64,000 nucleotides of DNA from Theocolax elegans (taxonomy: Eukaryota > Arthropoda > Insecta > Hymenoptera > Cerocephalidae), in the NCBI GenBank assembly GCA_026168455.1, contig CM047429.1, forward strand, positions 34,890,066-34,954,065, in the 5' to 3' direction. Below are positions 30,145 to 41,425 of this stretch, piece by piece. How positions within the stretch are numbered: the first letter of the stretch is position 1; every line of letters starts with the position of its first letter. Made by a program: the position numbers and the translations under genes. A model generated the notes under the pieces. It saw nothing but the letters and a program-made list of their open reading frames with translations. It was not told where the DNA came from and searched no databases.

Positions 30145-32472
30145 ATGGCTGGAAATACAAGCACTAACACACCAAGCCCTACTCCATCAAAAAGCAATCG
30201 ACCAGAAAAAAGCGTTTCTCAAATTATGAGCTTACTCGACAAACTGAAATTTAATTCACAAACCGAAATCGCCACCTTAATCTCGGCTCTTGAAAATCAG
30301 GCATTTCAACAGTCGCGACGACAAACCACTATTCTAACCTCGGACTCTGAAATGTCAGATTCCGACTCCATAAAATACAAACGTGCAAGAGCGCAACAAT
30401 TTAAATTAAGCACACCTCAACCACCTACGAGAAAGCAACAACATTGTGCAATGGACCCTAGAACTCACGAATTCGAAACTCCATACATTACGAAAAGAAA
30501 AGATGTCGCAACATCAAAACGATCAACACCAGAAAGGATAATGAGTCCACCTGTACCTCCACGAACAACAGAGTACATCAACATAACTACCCCAAGAAAC
30601 CTGACCAACGCAATTCACGTTCCAAACAACAACGACAAACGAACGCAAATATTAAACGAAATCAATGAAAACAACAATCAAAAAACACCCTATTTCGAGA
30701 ACACTCAATTCATAGATATTTGGGCAGCCGCCAACGCACACAATTGCGTGTTAATACCAAAAGACATCTTTAACAGTCAAAACCAAAATTGGATCGCTAA
30801 CCTCCAACAACTTGAGCAACCTCCAAAACAGTCAACGCAAACAGCTTCAAACGTAGGCCAACACCCTCAACAGGAGCTGCAAGTACAGCCGTTTATGCCA
30901 AGGCCGGAACCAACCATGTCCCTATACCAATCGATACAACTAATACCCGTCTTCGATGGATCAGGCGATAATCTACCAACCTTCGCTGCAGCAATACAAA
31001 GTGCATCTATCATGCACGGGCCGTCGAACGAAAGAACAATTTTACTAGCACTCGCCAATAAACTTACAGGCAAAGCCGCCCACGCATTTTCACCAAGACT
31101 AACCTTCTACTCAAACACTCAGGAGTTACTGAACGATCTCAGTGCACACTACAACAATTTTGGTTGCACGGACGACATCATGGCAAAATTGAAAATGGTC
31201 ACACAAAAGAAAGGCGAACCAGTCAGAGATTATGGACTTAGAGTCCAAGCAATACTCAACAAGCTAATTATAACAATAAACACCGATCCAATGCTAGACA
31301 CTGCAGGTAAACTGTCCAGGATAAGATATGTAGAACAAGATGCACTTCAACAATTCTTATTAGGCCTCACTCCGACACTAGAAAGCAGGGTCAGATGTGA
31401 ACGCCCAGTCGACTTAAAACAAGCAATGCAAATAGCCAACATGTTCGAAATCAAACAAGCATACCGCGTTCCAATTAATGTAACGTACTCCAGCGATGCC
31501 GTACGGGCACCAGAAACACCTATGGTACTAGTGCAAAGACTAGTAGGAGCAGATCATATCGACTCCGTAAGAGACTCACCGAAAGAGCTTCCAGAACCGC
31601 AAAATCAACGTCAAGACAACTCTCAAAAAATATGCAGATATTGTGATAGAAGAGGTCATTCTACAGATCAATGCATTACCCTTCAAGTAGACAAAAGACT
31701 AAACAAGATTCGAGCGAACAACAGGAATAATTCGGGTCACGATAACACCAGAAATAACCTGGAGTACCATAATAACCGAAATAACTCCAACTTCTATGTA
31801 AACAGAGACAACCCAGATCGTTATAACAGCCGAGATAACTCAAACTACGACAGTATTAGGAATAATTCAAATTCCTATAACAATCGAAATAGCTTCAATT
31901 ATACTAGTAATAGAAATAATACAAGCTCGGGGAACAGAAACGCTTATAGTAATAAAAATAACCAGAATTACGAAGGGAACACTTCTATTAATCCCAACCG
32001 CGTCGACACGCGCTTGAGGAATAGCAGTAGTGTCAACTACCGAAGCTCTTACAATAATAATCAAACAAGACACCCTAGCAACGACAACAGATTTAGAGAC
32101 ATGAATCAGTCTAATCAGCGTAATTATAATCAACGTTTTAGCAGTAATTATTATAACTCGAACCGCAACAGCCAAAGCGATGCGCGCAATGGCAATGGTA
32201 ATAATTATAATTCCCAGCGATCCTATAATAGTAATTTTAAGTCTAACTCCTATAATAATAATAACAGTAACTATCAAAGTCAGGAGAACAATCATCGCTC
32301 TCTGGACAACTACTATAACCAGAGAGGATCTAACGACTCTCGCCGGGATGACCGACAAGGTATACACAATAACCATCCCCCAACCAGAGAAACTAACAAC
32401 GAGAATAACAACAGGCAGTCAAACAATGGGCAAAATTCGGAGTCACAAGCTAATAGCAACAATTTAAACTAG
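30145..32472 (+). CDS. gag: G3 Gag polyprotein with an Asn-rich tail
   Basis: The 775-codon frame starts at ATG 30145. The open frame reaches back to 30079 without another ATG, and a TAA precedes it at 30076. A capsid-like region starts near residue 255 (SIQLIPVFDGSGDNL) and runs to about 440. One zinc knuckle, CRYCDRRGHSTDQC, lies near residue 496. From about residue 525 to the end the protein is a low-complexity Asn/Arg/Ser/Tyr-rich tail (NNRNNS- and YNSNR-type words), prion-like in composition. Gag is the only G3 gene with no break. It ends at TAG 32470-32472, directly behind the slippery heptamer. Confidence 0.88.
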   Translation: MAGNTSTNTPSPTPSKSNRPEKSVSQIMSLLDKLKFNSQTEIATLISALENQAFQQSRRQTTILTSDSEMSDSDSIKYKRARAQQFKLSTPQPPTRKQQHCAMDPRTHEFETPYITKRKDVATSKRSTPERIMSPPVPPRTTEYINITTPRNLTNAIHVPNNNDKRTQILNEINENNNQKTPYFENTQFIDIWAAANAHNCVLIPKDIFNSQNQNWIANLQQLEQPPKQSTQTASNVGQHPQQELQVQPFMPRPEPTMSLYQSIQLIPVFDGSGDNLPTFAAAIQSASIMHGPSNERTILLALANKLTGKAAHAFSPRLTFYSNTQELLNDLSAHYNNFGCTDDIMAKLKMVTQKKGEPVRDYGLRVQAILNKLIITINTDPMLDTAGKLSRIRYVEQDALQQFLLGLTPTLESRVRCERPVDLKQAMQIANMFEIKQAYRVPINVTYSSDAVRAPETPMVLVQRLVGADHIDSVRDSPKELPEPQNQRQDNSQKICRYCDRRGHSTDQCITLQVDKRLNKIRANNRNNSGHDNTRNNLEYHNNRNNSNFYVNRDNPDRYNSRDNSNYDSIRNNSNSYNNRNSFNYTSNRNNTSSGNRNAYSNKNNQNYEGNTSINPNRVDTRLRNSSSVNYRSSYNNNQTRHPSNDNRFRDMNQSNQRNYNQRFSSNYYNSNRNSQSDARNGNGNNYNSQRSYNSNFKSNSYNNNNSNYQSQENNHRSLDNYYNQRGSNDSRRDDRQGIHNNHPPTRETNNENNNRQSNNGQNSESQANSNNLN

Positions 32473-32507
32473 CTGACTGCTCGCCACAATCCTCAAGTGC
32501 CGAGCAG
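32463..32507 (+). promoter_or_regulatory. -1 ribosomal frameshift cassette, G3 gag-pol
   Basis: TTTAAAC (32463-32469) is in gag phase as T TTA AAC, and the gag TAG follows at once. After a 7-nt spacer a 7-bp perfect stem, CTGCTCG (32477-32483) with CGAGCAG (32501-32507), closes a 17-nt loop. The -1 frame is open from here into protease. Confidence 0.87.
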
Positions 32508-33437
32508 GAGCCCCCCTCATTACCAACTAAAGAAGGCGAAATAAGCACAAGTGAATTAGAACAATTATTTAATGCAGTCACGATCCAAGAAAACACCTCC
32601 AATCAATATAACACCGAAAAAGTTAATCTTTCATCAGACAACGAAATTCACAGAGAGAAAGTAGTTTTGCGAGAAAGTAACACCGTAAAAAACGTTTTTG
32701 ACACGGAAAGCAACCAAATTGCGAACCCACACAAAGAAATAAAATTAAGATTCTTATCAACAGGTAGAAAACCTCCGGTAGTTGAAATGACTAGTGCTCA
32801 ACTCAAAGAAGGAAAAGCTAAATTCTACGCAGATTCAGGAGCGGACATATCAATTATTAAGGAACATTTAATATCGGAAGACACGAATGTAAACAGAAGT
32901 AATATTATGGGAATTAGTGGAGTTACACAAGGAGTTAGCCGCACGCTCGGCGAAGCAGTCATTTTACTGCAAGGTTTATGGTGCAAAATACACATTGTAC
33001 CCTACGACTTCCCAATCGAGACAGATGGTCTGATCGGATGGGACATTATTCACAATTTCGAAGGCAAAATAGATGCCTCTAATAGTTGTTTAATATTAGG
33101 TAATCAAACATTCCCATTTATTAAGAAGGAAGCGTTCGTAATTCCGGCAAGAATGCGCCGCGTCATCTTCGCACATACTTCCAAAAATTCAGCCCACACC
33201 GGTTGGGCACCGCTCCAGAATCTACATCCCAACATATTATTTGGCAATTTTCTAGGCACCAACGTAAACGGTAAAATATACGCATCATGCATAAATACTA
33301 GTCAGAACCCTATAGAAATCCCAGTACCTACTGTTAAGTTACTAGCTTGCGAAACTACAATTCCAGACATGGAGGTCTGCGTTGATGAGGACGACGTAAA
33401 ATACAAAGCACACATAAAAAGATTGTTGGTGGTTGTT
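32469..33437 (+). CDS. pol: G3 pol, protease section
   Basis: The -1 frame after the slippery site encodes a Ser/Glu-rich lead-in and an aspartic protease. It has an FYADSGADISII active site (DSGA variant) near 32824 and a GLIGWDII block near 33030. The frame ends artificially at 33441-33443, inside a foreign insertion that begins at 33438. Coding similarity resumes after 33787 in the frame expected if 350 bp had been inserted, so the original polyprotein was continuous here. Confidence 0.82.
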
Positions 33438-33781
33438 AAATAATTGTTTATATATTACTAAGAAACTTTATTAATAATACGAAACAATATAATTATATCG
33501 TGGAGTGATACAGAATAGTATATAATACAAATGCAGTAAATACACTTAATGAGAAAAAGGAGATAAACAGCACTGAATATTTTGTGTAAATAAAAGTATT
33601 TCTTGGGCTGCGACTGCTTGTCGTGTTGGTCACTCACGAACTGACTATTTCTATTTGGAAAAACTGCATCCTTAAAAATGGTCAGAAGGCGGAAGGGGAA
33701 AATAATAAACCTTCGGTCCTTCCAGGCGGTTTTTCCCTTTTTTTTTTCACATACACATGCAAAAAAGGAAACTTTGTGCGT
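33438..33781. mobile_element. 344-bp insertion of unknown type inside G3 pol
   Basis: GTTGTT occurs on both sides (33432-33437 and 33782-33787), which suggests a 6-bp target duplication. Taking out 350 bp rejoins the flanking coding sequence in frame. The insert has no terminal inverted repeat, no obvious poly-A tail and no ORF that is not a run-in from the flanks. It contains a TTCGGTCCTTCCAGGCGG-like GC-richer patch and a T-rich run near 33731-33747. I cannot assign it to a family. Confidence 0.6.
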
Positions 33782-33787
33782 GTTGTT

Positions 33788-36061
33788 GCAATACTCCAAC
33801 AAAGATTAATTGGAGACAACGAAAATTCCGCCAACCTAAACAAAGAAGCCAGAATCGAGAAAATTTTATCGCTAGTTGACACGAAAGGATGGAACGAAGA
33901 AGAATTAGATCACGTCAAAACTCTTATTGAAACGAACCCATACATCTTTGGACTAGAGGATGAACCTCTACCAGCCACTCATTTAATCACACACAAAATC
34001 GAAACCACATCAGACAAACCGATAAGAACCAAACAATATAGATATCCGTTAGCATTAAAAGAACAAATGGACATCGAAATCGACAAGTTACTGAAAAATG
34101 ACATAATTGAACCATCCAACTCACCGTATTGCTCACCTATGTGGATCATCCCCAAACGCCCGGATGCGCAAGGCAATAAAAGGTGGAGACTTGTAACAGA
34201 TTTTCGTAAATTAAACGAAATCACTGTCGGTTCCTTCTACCCGCTTCCATTCACAGCGGACATACTTGATAACTTAGCGTCTAGCCGATACATAACAGCC
34301 ATTGACTTAAAACAAGGATTCTACCAAATAATGATGGATCCTCAAGATGCACACAAAACGGCATTCTCAGCCCCAACGGGTACTTACCAATACAAGAGAA
34401 TGGCCATGGGACTCAAGGACGCTACAGTCACATTCAGCAGAGCAATGGCTCTCGCCCTCTCAGGCCTACAAGGGAAAGAATTAGAAATTTATCTAGATGA
34501 TGTAATGGTCTTTGCGCAAGATTTACAACAGCACGGTGTCCGTTTTCGACGACTAATGAAACGCCTTGCTGAAGCCAATTTAACCTTTGAACCAAAGAAA
34601 TGTCAGTTTCTTAAGAAAGAGGCACTAGTTTTGGGCCATATCGTAGGCAATGGAGTCATTAAAACCGACCCAGAAAAAATCGCCGCAGCCAAAAATTATC
34701 CAACACCTCCAAACCCCAAAAAAGTTAAACAGTTCTTAGGATTCGCCAACTACTACAGACGATTCATCAAGGACTTTGCAAAAATCGCAAACCCTTTAAC
34801 TAAATTATTAAGAAAAACCAGTAAATTCAAATGGGGCGAACCAGAAAACAATGCCTTCGAAACTTTACGCAACGAATTGTGCAAAGAGCCAGTTCTCCAA
34901 GCTCCAAATCTGAACGAGCCATTTATTATTACAACCGACGCTTCCGACTTTGCTATTGGGGCAATACTTAGTCAAGGAAAGCTAGGCCAGGACAGACCTT
35001 GTACTTGACTACTGTATCCCACATATGATAAAGAACTTTTAGCTATAGTATTTGCGAAAGAGCAATTTGCCCCTTACATTCATGGAAAGCGATTCACTGT
35101 AGTTACGGACCATGAACCGCTAAAACATTTTCACACAAGCGATAAAACAGATCTCCGCTTCAATAGATTGAAAACCGCATTACGAGGTTACTGTTTTGAC
35201 ATAATCTATCGCCCAGGAGATAGGAATGCACACGCAGACGCACTGTCGCGCAATCCTGTTATAAAAAGTGACGAAATTTATCCAGAGAAACCTCGCGCAG
35301 AATTATATGCAATTGCAACTCAACAAACCGATGTCGCCATTCAACACGGCGAACAGGATGCACCACCAGCAAGAATCCTAATCACTCGCGCCACTCGAAA
35401 ACGCAAAATTCAAGGTAAATCAGTCAAAATAAAATTACAGTCTGAAAGCGAAAACCCTTTCGAAATCCCAAAAAAAATTTTCAAGAAAGACAACGATCTA
35501 CACACAAAGATAGACTCAAATGCAGCAATATCTGAAATTCCCATATTTTACAAGAACGAGTTCTTAGCAGTTCGCAACTCCAAAAATAGCTTTTATATCG
35601 CAAGAACAAGATTCAACGTCACTGAAAATCAAAAGAAAATCCAAATACAATGGCTAACCCTAGATGAGCAGTCCAAGCTATACACTCCGGATTACTGCGA
35701 CACCATCGAATATGACTGTATTTTAGGAAACGTCAAATTAGTCCCAGTGGGAAAATCCTTCAAGTTACCCAATAATGAAAGAGAAAGAGTGTTATACGCC
35801 CTCAAAATGTCATTGGACCATGAGAATAACTCTAACGCAATTAAACCAACTCCTACTCCCACAAAGGCAACTATAAGTCCGCCTACACCTGAAGAGATTC
35901 TCAGTCAAGCAGTAGTAGATCAGAAGTTAGCTCACATGATGATGGACAAGAACCTCCACAAAGATATAAAAGCAACAAGCACTCCTGCGGATCCTCACAC
36001 TGCAATTAAAAACAAACCTAAAATTAAAAAAGATGTCACAAGTAGAGGTATTCAAACATAA
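33788..36061 (+). pseudogene. pol: G3 pol, reverse transcriptase and RNase H, broken
   Basis: RT motifs run in order: WRLVTDFRKLNE, ITAIDLKQGFYQI (motif A), DATVTFSRAM, IYLDDVMVFA (motif C, near 34490), and FLGFANYYRRFI. RNase H follows: TTDASDFAIGAIL near 34932, DKELLAIVFA, VTDHEPLKHF, and DALSRNP. A TGA at 35006-35008 lies where about a dozen residues of the RNase H core appear to be missing, so a small deletion accompanies the stop. The frame then continues through an acidic, Lys-rich linker to TAA 36059-36061. The catalytic RT residues remain visible, but the protein cannot be made whole from this copy. Confidence 0.82.
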
Positions 36062-38264
36062 ACACACAACTTGCAACCAATTCCGATCGCAATCCACTCA
36101 ACTAACGTGGAATCCGATAAAACAGAAGCAAGCAAAACCGAATTGATAACCAAATTATTAACCGAGGATCACACCAAATTACTTGTAGAAGTCTTTAAAA
36201 GAGATACAGCCAGCAAAAAAGGCATAGAAATAAATATTTGGGAAAAACACCCAGAACTACCAAACACCAATAAAGAGGTCCTCAAAAAGCAACTTGTTCC
36301 CAAAACCATTCCAAAACCCTCATCTCACCCAACAGAAGATGTTAAAACGGCGAAAAAAGTAACCTTCCATCGTCACGAAGAATATGCAAAAGAAGCAGTC
36401 CCCAGATATTCACCAACGATTAGGGATCCAAACGAAGCACCGTGTTTTTCCAGTAACAACTCAATCGACAGTGGTTCGCGCACGTCGGATCCTCATGAAG
36501 TAACTAAATCCATCGGATCCATCGATTCAAACCAAGAAGTTCAACACATTCCCTACGATCCATTCTTCGATGACGGCCCGAACATAAGCCAAAATCAAGA
36601 AATGTTTGAAGAACTTCCATCTAGTCCTAATCTGAACAAAAAACTGAGATGCAAATTGCCAACACAATCGACTCAAATCAATAGACAAAGCATTGATACC
36701 ACACCTTGTGTACAACGCAAGGCCACCCAAGAAGCCACCGTGGGCAATACCAGAAAACGAGGAGACACCAATGTTCACGCACATCATGAAAGTGAAGTTG
36801 CACCCATTTTGCGTGAAAGAAAACCTCGCCTTCTTGCTAACGACGAACCTCTCAAGCAACTCAGAAATAATCGAAGCGTTAACCGAACGAAAATTAGTTA
36901 ATCTAAGCGTATTAGACCCAGCGAATATTAGCATAGGTAAAATAGAAGTAAGCAATGTAAACAACGTTTACATTTTACACGTTTTTGTTAAGCATCATAT
37001 GCACGACAAACCCCTTAGAATAGATATTAAGAAATGTGTAAATCGATTAAAACAAGTAATACTAGAAAAGAAAATTAAGTCCTTAGGAATAATACAGGAT
37101 TTAACCATCATGTCGCAAAGCGAATAGAACTATTTCATAGACTACGGCAACATATGCTTTCAAGGAGTAAGCATTACAATAGTCCTATTTTCAAACAACT
37201 TACCCATCCCACCAGTAGAGGACAGGTACAAAGTAATTAAGGAATATCACGTTGCCACCATAGGAGGACACCGCGGAATCAACAAAACTTACAGTAAAAT
37301 AGCTGCAGACTTTTACTGGCGCAACATGCGTCCGGACATCATGCAATTCATCGCCGGATGCGAAGGATGCCAAAAGAAAAAATTAGTTAGACTCAAAACA
37401 AAACTACCACTCGTGATATCAGACACGCCAAGCCGTGCTTTCGATAAAATCTCATTAGACTTTTACGGTCCACTCAAACCAACATACGAAGGCAATAGAT
37501 ACATTCTGACCGCACAATGCTGGCTAACCAAATTCATCATTCTCTCTCCAGTAAAATTTGCAAACGCCAACGAAGTAGCAAAAACCTTAACCAACAGAAT
37601 TATTGCATATTTCGGCACACCTCGAGTTATCATTACAGACCAAGGAACACATTTCCAAAACAAACTTTTAAATGAATTTGCAAAAATATTTAACATAAAG
37701 AAATACGTGTCCACAGCGTACCATGCCCAATCTCAGGGTAGTATTGAAAGAATGCACCACACAGTTACCGAATACCTCAAACAATATGTAGAGAACATGT
37801 GCGAATGGGACCAATGGACGTCAGTATGCCAACATGCGTACAACTGCCCTCAACACGAAGCCACCCATTTCACACCACACGAATTAGTTTTTGGTGAAAA
37901 GGCACGCACTCCATCAAGCTTTCCACCTAAAGAATCCTTGCAAATATTCGGAAACTACCTGGCAGATCTATCCGAGACTATAGCTCAAAATCAGACGTTA
38001 GCCGCTATGAACTTAGTACAAGTAAAATACAAATCCAAATATTATTACGATAGGAAACTTAATCTCAAACACTTTCGCGAAGGTGAAATGGTTTTATTAA
38101 TAAAAAACCCACTAATAGGGAAATTCCCGAATCAGTATAAAGGATTATATGAAATAATAAACATTGATTACGACAAACATAACGTTACTCTGAAACGAGG
38201 CAAAGAAATCATAACCACTCACATCAACAACATAAAGCGAACCGCGGAATTGAAAAATCACTAG
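36062..38264 (+). pseudogene. pol: G3 pol, linker and integrase, broken
   Basis: After the TAA the same frame continues as an unrecognised linker to 36901. The coding signal then moves to another frame, overlapping from about 36870, which marks a frameshift. A TAG interrupts it at 37125-37127. Integrase follows: the HHCC module (YHVATIGGH ... CEGCQ, about 37245-37370), the DDE core (SLDFYGP near 37455, ITDQGTHF near 37635, SIERMH near 37740), and a C-terminal region with FPNQYKGLYEI. The stop is at 38262-38264. The catalytic triad is retained, but the frame breaks upstream make a functional Pol unlikely. Confidence 0.82.
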
Positions 38265-39371
38265 TTGACGCATAATTATGAATACGAAAAATCGAATTGA
38301 ACTTCACAAAATTCGATGTAACAATCAACCTTTTATAAGAAAGTTCAATTATATTTTTCGCGGCCCCGGACGCCGGTCCGAAATTACCCCAATATTAATC
38401 ATCACAAGTTCCTTAATACATACCTCCTCGTTAACAGACTGTAAATAGAATAAGTTACTATAACCAATAATCCAAAATAATTTCGTACCTGAGATACTCA
38501 AATAGTAATAAATATATTAAACAGCGTACACTATTGCAGAATTGTTCACATACTACAATTTTAGTCACAGCTCAAAATACAACATAATTGCAAAAAAGTA
38601 CACCATCCCACTTTCATAAGATTCTCACTACGTTAATAAGAGAATTATAACAAAATCTCAATGCATCGAAATATTATGGAAATTGTCGCCCAGGGCATTA
38701 ATTAACAAATCAGCGGATTTGTAAACAAATGAATATGTATATAGATATATGTATACAGGTATATTAACACCAAAACCAACAGAAAATAAACCGCAAGTAT
38801 AAAACATTTAAATTGTAATTAATCATAACATGTATGTATACATGTATGTATATACGTATATATATATATATATATATACCGGCAATATAGTTATAATATA
38901 AGCATTTATAATTACAATTAAATCAAAACAACCCAAACGAATGTAGTGCAATAATCTTATCCTAGTAATATTAAAACACATGTTATATGGTCAACACAAA
39001 CAAAACAGCTAAGTAACAATTTACACATTGTCAACTATGTCATTAAGTAATTTTCATTAAGAAAACCAAATTTTGCCTGTTTTTTATTTTTTTTCTCTTA
39101 CAATCATAATTCAAGCAACAAATAAATCTGCATGAAAGTACGAAATAACAACAACCACCTTTTTTATACAAAATTGCACTGCTTCATAGTTAACAAACAA
39201 TCCTTATTAGAAATAACAGCCACCATGTAGATTTAGCTCAATAACCAAACCACTCCATCATGTAAACGAATCAGAGTCCCGTAGGATGCAACCTATGCTT
39301 TACCCAGTAGATACTAGATCCTAATCATGCTTAAATATTAGTTACACAGTTATTCACACATCCATCCCAAT
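38265..39371 (+). other. G3 spacer between pol and env, no gene
   Basis: About 1.1 kb of A/C-rich sequence with many stops in all frames, and a (TA)n microsatellite at about 38852-38878. It would be intronic if env is expressed by splicing. Confidence 0.65.
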
Positions 39372-39398
39372 TCATTCTTTTCTCGTTCATCTTCACAG
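39372..39398 (+). promoter_or_regulatory. Candidate 3' splice site before G3 env
   Basis: A pyrimidine-rich run (TTCATTCTTTTCTCG, then TTCATCTTCACAG) ends in CAG at 39396-39398, three bases before the env ATG. Env of insect retroviruses is normally made from a spliced mRNA, which fits. Confidence 0.65.
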
Positions 39399-39401
39399 AT
39401 A

Positions 39402-41425
39402 ATGCATCCCACAACCTTAGCACTCACACTAATTGTCATCACGCTACAAAGCACAAACACCACCGCTACTCTATCAGGGTACGATTGCGGCAACAAACAC
39501 GAAACGTCAACCGTAATATCAACAAGAGAAATCGGTAATTGTCAATTAGATTACACCGATCCCACAGTATCAACCAAGACCATACAATTGTTACAAACTA
39601 GCGATCAAGAAGAAACAAGCATCCTTACTTGTAAAATCATAGTGAACAGAAAAATCACCTCATGTGGAATGTTCTCACATAACTCCATAGTGAACAACGG
39701 CGAGTCTACGTTTGAAAGACCAATTACCAGAGATCTATGCTTTGACCTAACCAATACGGACAATTCAAGTATAATGGTCAAATTGTTGACAACCTCAATA
39801 AAAATCTAATCAACCGCGTAAATCTCAACATTGTAGGAACATTAGACGACCAAGGAAAATGCCAAGGAGGTATCTTCAGGTACCAAGACCGAGACTATAC
39901 AGACGTCATAGTCACAGATCGCCTAGAAATACAATTTTCCGAAGACACTGCCACCTCTTACAAAGTCAAAAATAAAATCATCATGAACAATGGATTATCA
40001 TGCACATACTCAGATCAGAAATGTGTCGACATAGATGGAACACACAGGTTTTGGAATTTTAATGCTAGAACCACATGCAAATTTGAAGAGTACATTATCC
40101 TATTCGAAGGAAAAGGTACAAAAGTATCCAATGGCAAAGAAACCATTTACTTCGCTAACTCAACAAGCAACATCCAATTCGGTCTACGAATCACAGACTC
40201 ATCTGCCACGTGCGGATACACAATACTAAAAACAGAACACCCGCAACTCGTAATTTTCGAAAAAACAGATGTTTCCTTCGCAACCAGAAAAGCTCTCAAT
40301 ATCAACGAAATTTTAAACAACGCATACTTCAACGCTAAGATCACTTAGTTAGTCAGACACATAGAGACACAATTCATTTCATTATATCGGGATATATTGT
40401 ACAACAGATGCCAAGTAGAAAGACAGATCATGGCTACAGCCATGGCCCTCATTCACCAACACCCAGACTTATTTGCCTTAGCCATTATGCGAGAAGCAGG
40501 GTACATGGCGTATTCAGCTGGAGAAGCAGCATTCATTTTCAAATGTCAACAAATCCAGTGCATATTCAGAAAAACAGAAATCTGTTACGAAGATTTACCA
40601 GTAGTAGGTAATAATATTTCACTATTCCTCAAACCCAGATCCAGAATCGCCAGCAAGAATAGCATAGTGAGAGACTGTAACCCTCTCTTACCCACTTATT
40701 TCTTTATAGAAGGATTCTGGCATAGCACCCCACCAACTCCAATAGAAATCCGCACACCGCAAACAATCAACCCAAACTCGAAACCTACTTGGCACTATCA
40801 AAGCATCACTAATCTCATTAATAGTGGTATCTACTCACAATCAGACATAGACCGGGCTCAACAACACATACTCTTCCCAATGGAACACCAAGCATTTGTT
40901 TACGACATCACACGAAAACTAGCTAACAAAACAGATTTAACACACCACAGCCACTTCGCAAACATCATAGACGAAGAGTATATTCAAAACCAGGCAAAAT
41001 CAATTTTTCTGTCTATGACTTCTTTTCTTTTTTCATTTGGAACGTACTGTGCTGCTGGCATAGGCATAATATCCATTATACAATTCACAAAAGCTCTAAT
41101 CAATATATCGATCAGAACATACATCTTACACTCAGCGTATGGATGTAGCAAACACCTTTTAGCAGCATGTTTTAGCTCGATAACTCTTCTCTTTATGAAC
41201 CTAGCAAGAAACACAGAAAACAACACATCAGTAGACAATGAAAATGGCAATGGAAACTCTAGTGGAAGAGAAGACGATTCAAACTACTCCATCAATCACC
41301 ATTCAAAAGCAAGGAACAGCTTCTCTTTACGAACCCTACAACCACGTCGCAAGGACAACACCAACTCAAGTCCTCGCGCAGCAAAGCAAGTCACATTCGC
41401 TGCGTCAACTGAAGCGGTACCGTAA
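39402..41425 (+). pseudogene. env: G3 envelope-type glycoprotein gene, broken
   Basis: The predicted product starts with a signal peptide of about 22 residues (MHPTTLALTLIVITLQ...). A Cys-rich ectodomain follows with many paired cysteines and N-glycosylation sites. Near 41010-41200 there are long hydrophobic segments that would span the membrane, then a short Ser/Arg-rich tail. It is in three pieces: 39402-39809, then a frame change before 39983, then a TAG at 40346-40348 followed by the rest in the same frame to 41425. Order and position after integrase support an envelope. The Cys pattern reminds me of glycoproteins captured by insect retroelements from negative-strand RNA viruses (Chuviridae-like), but that is only an impression. 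This copy cannot encode a complete protein. Confidence 0.75.

Larger units (their letters stand above)
30079..41425 (+). mobile_element. G3, envelope-bearing Ty3/gypsy element (endogenous retrovirus-like), inactivated
   Basis: The order is gag (30145-32472), protease (to 33437), a foreign insertion, RT-RNase H, integrase (to 38264), a 1.1-kb spacer and env (39402-41425), all on the plus strand. This is the plan of insect errantivirus-like elements. No 5' LTR or primer site was found. The LTR at 42689-43020 is the best candidate for its 3' LTR, but nothing matches it upstream. Breaks include a 344-bp insertion, at least three in-frame stops and one frameshift in pol, and one frameshift plus one stop in env. 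The copy is therefore old and inactive. Confidence 0.85.

Noticed and set aside
31867..32376. Minus-strand 169-codon Ile/Val-rich ORF
   Set aside because: It is a shadow of the Asn-rich Gag tail (AAC/AAT codons read antisense).
33432..33797. Insertion in G3 pol as a solo LTR with TG...CA ends (TGTTAAATAA ... TTGCA)
   Set aside because: That placement leaves no target duplication and removes coding bases, whereas the GTTGTT placement gives a duplication and a continuous frame.
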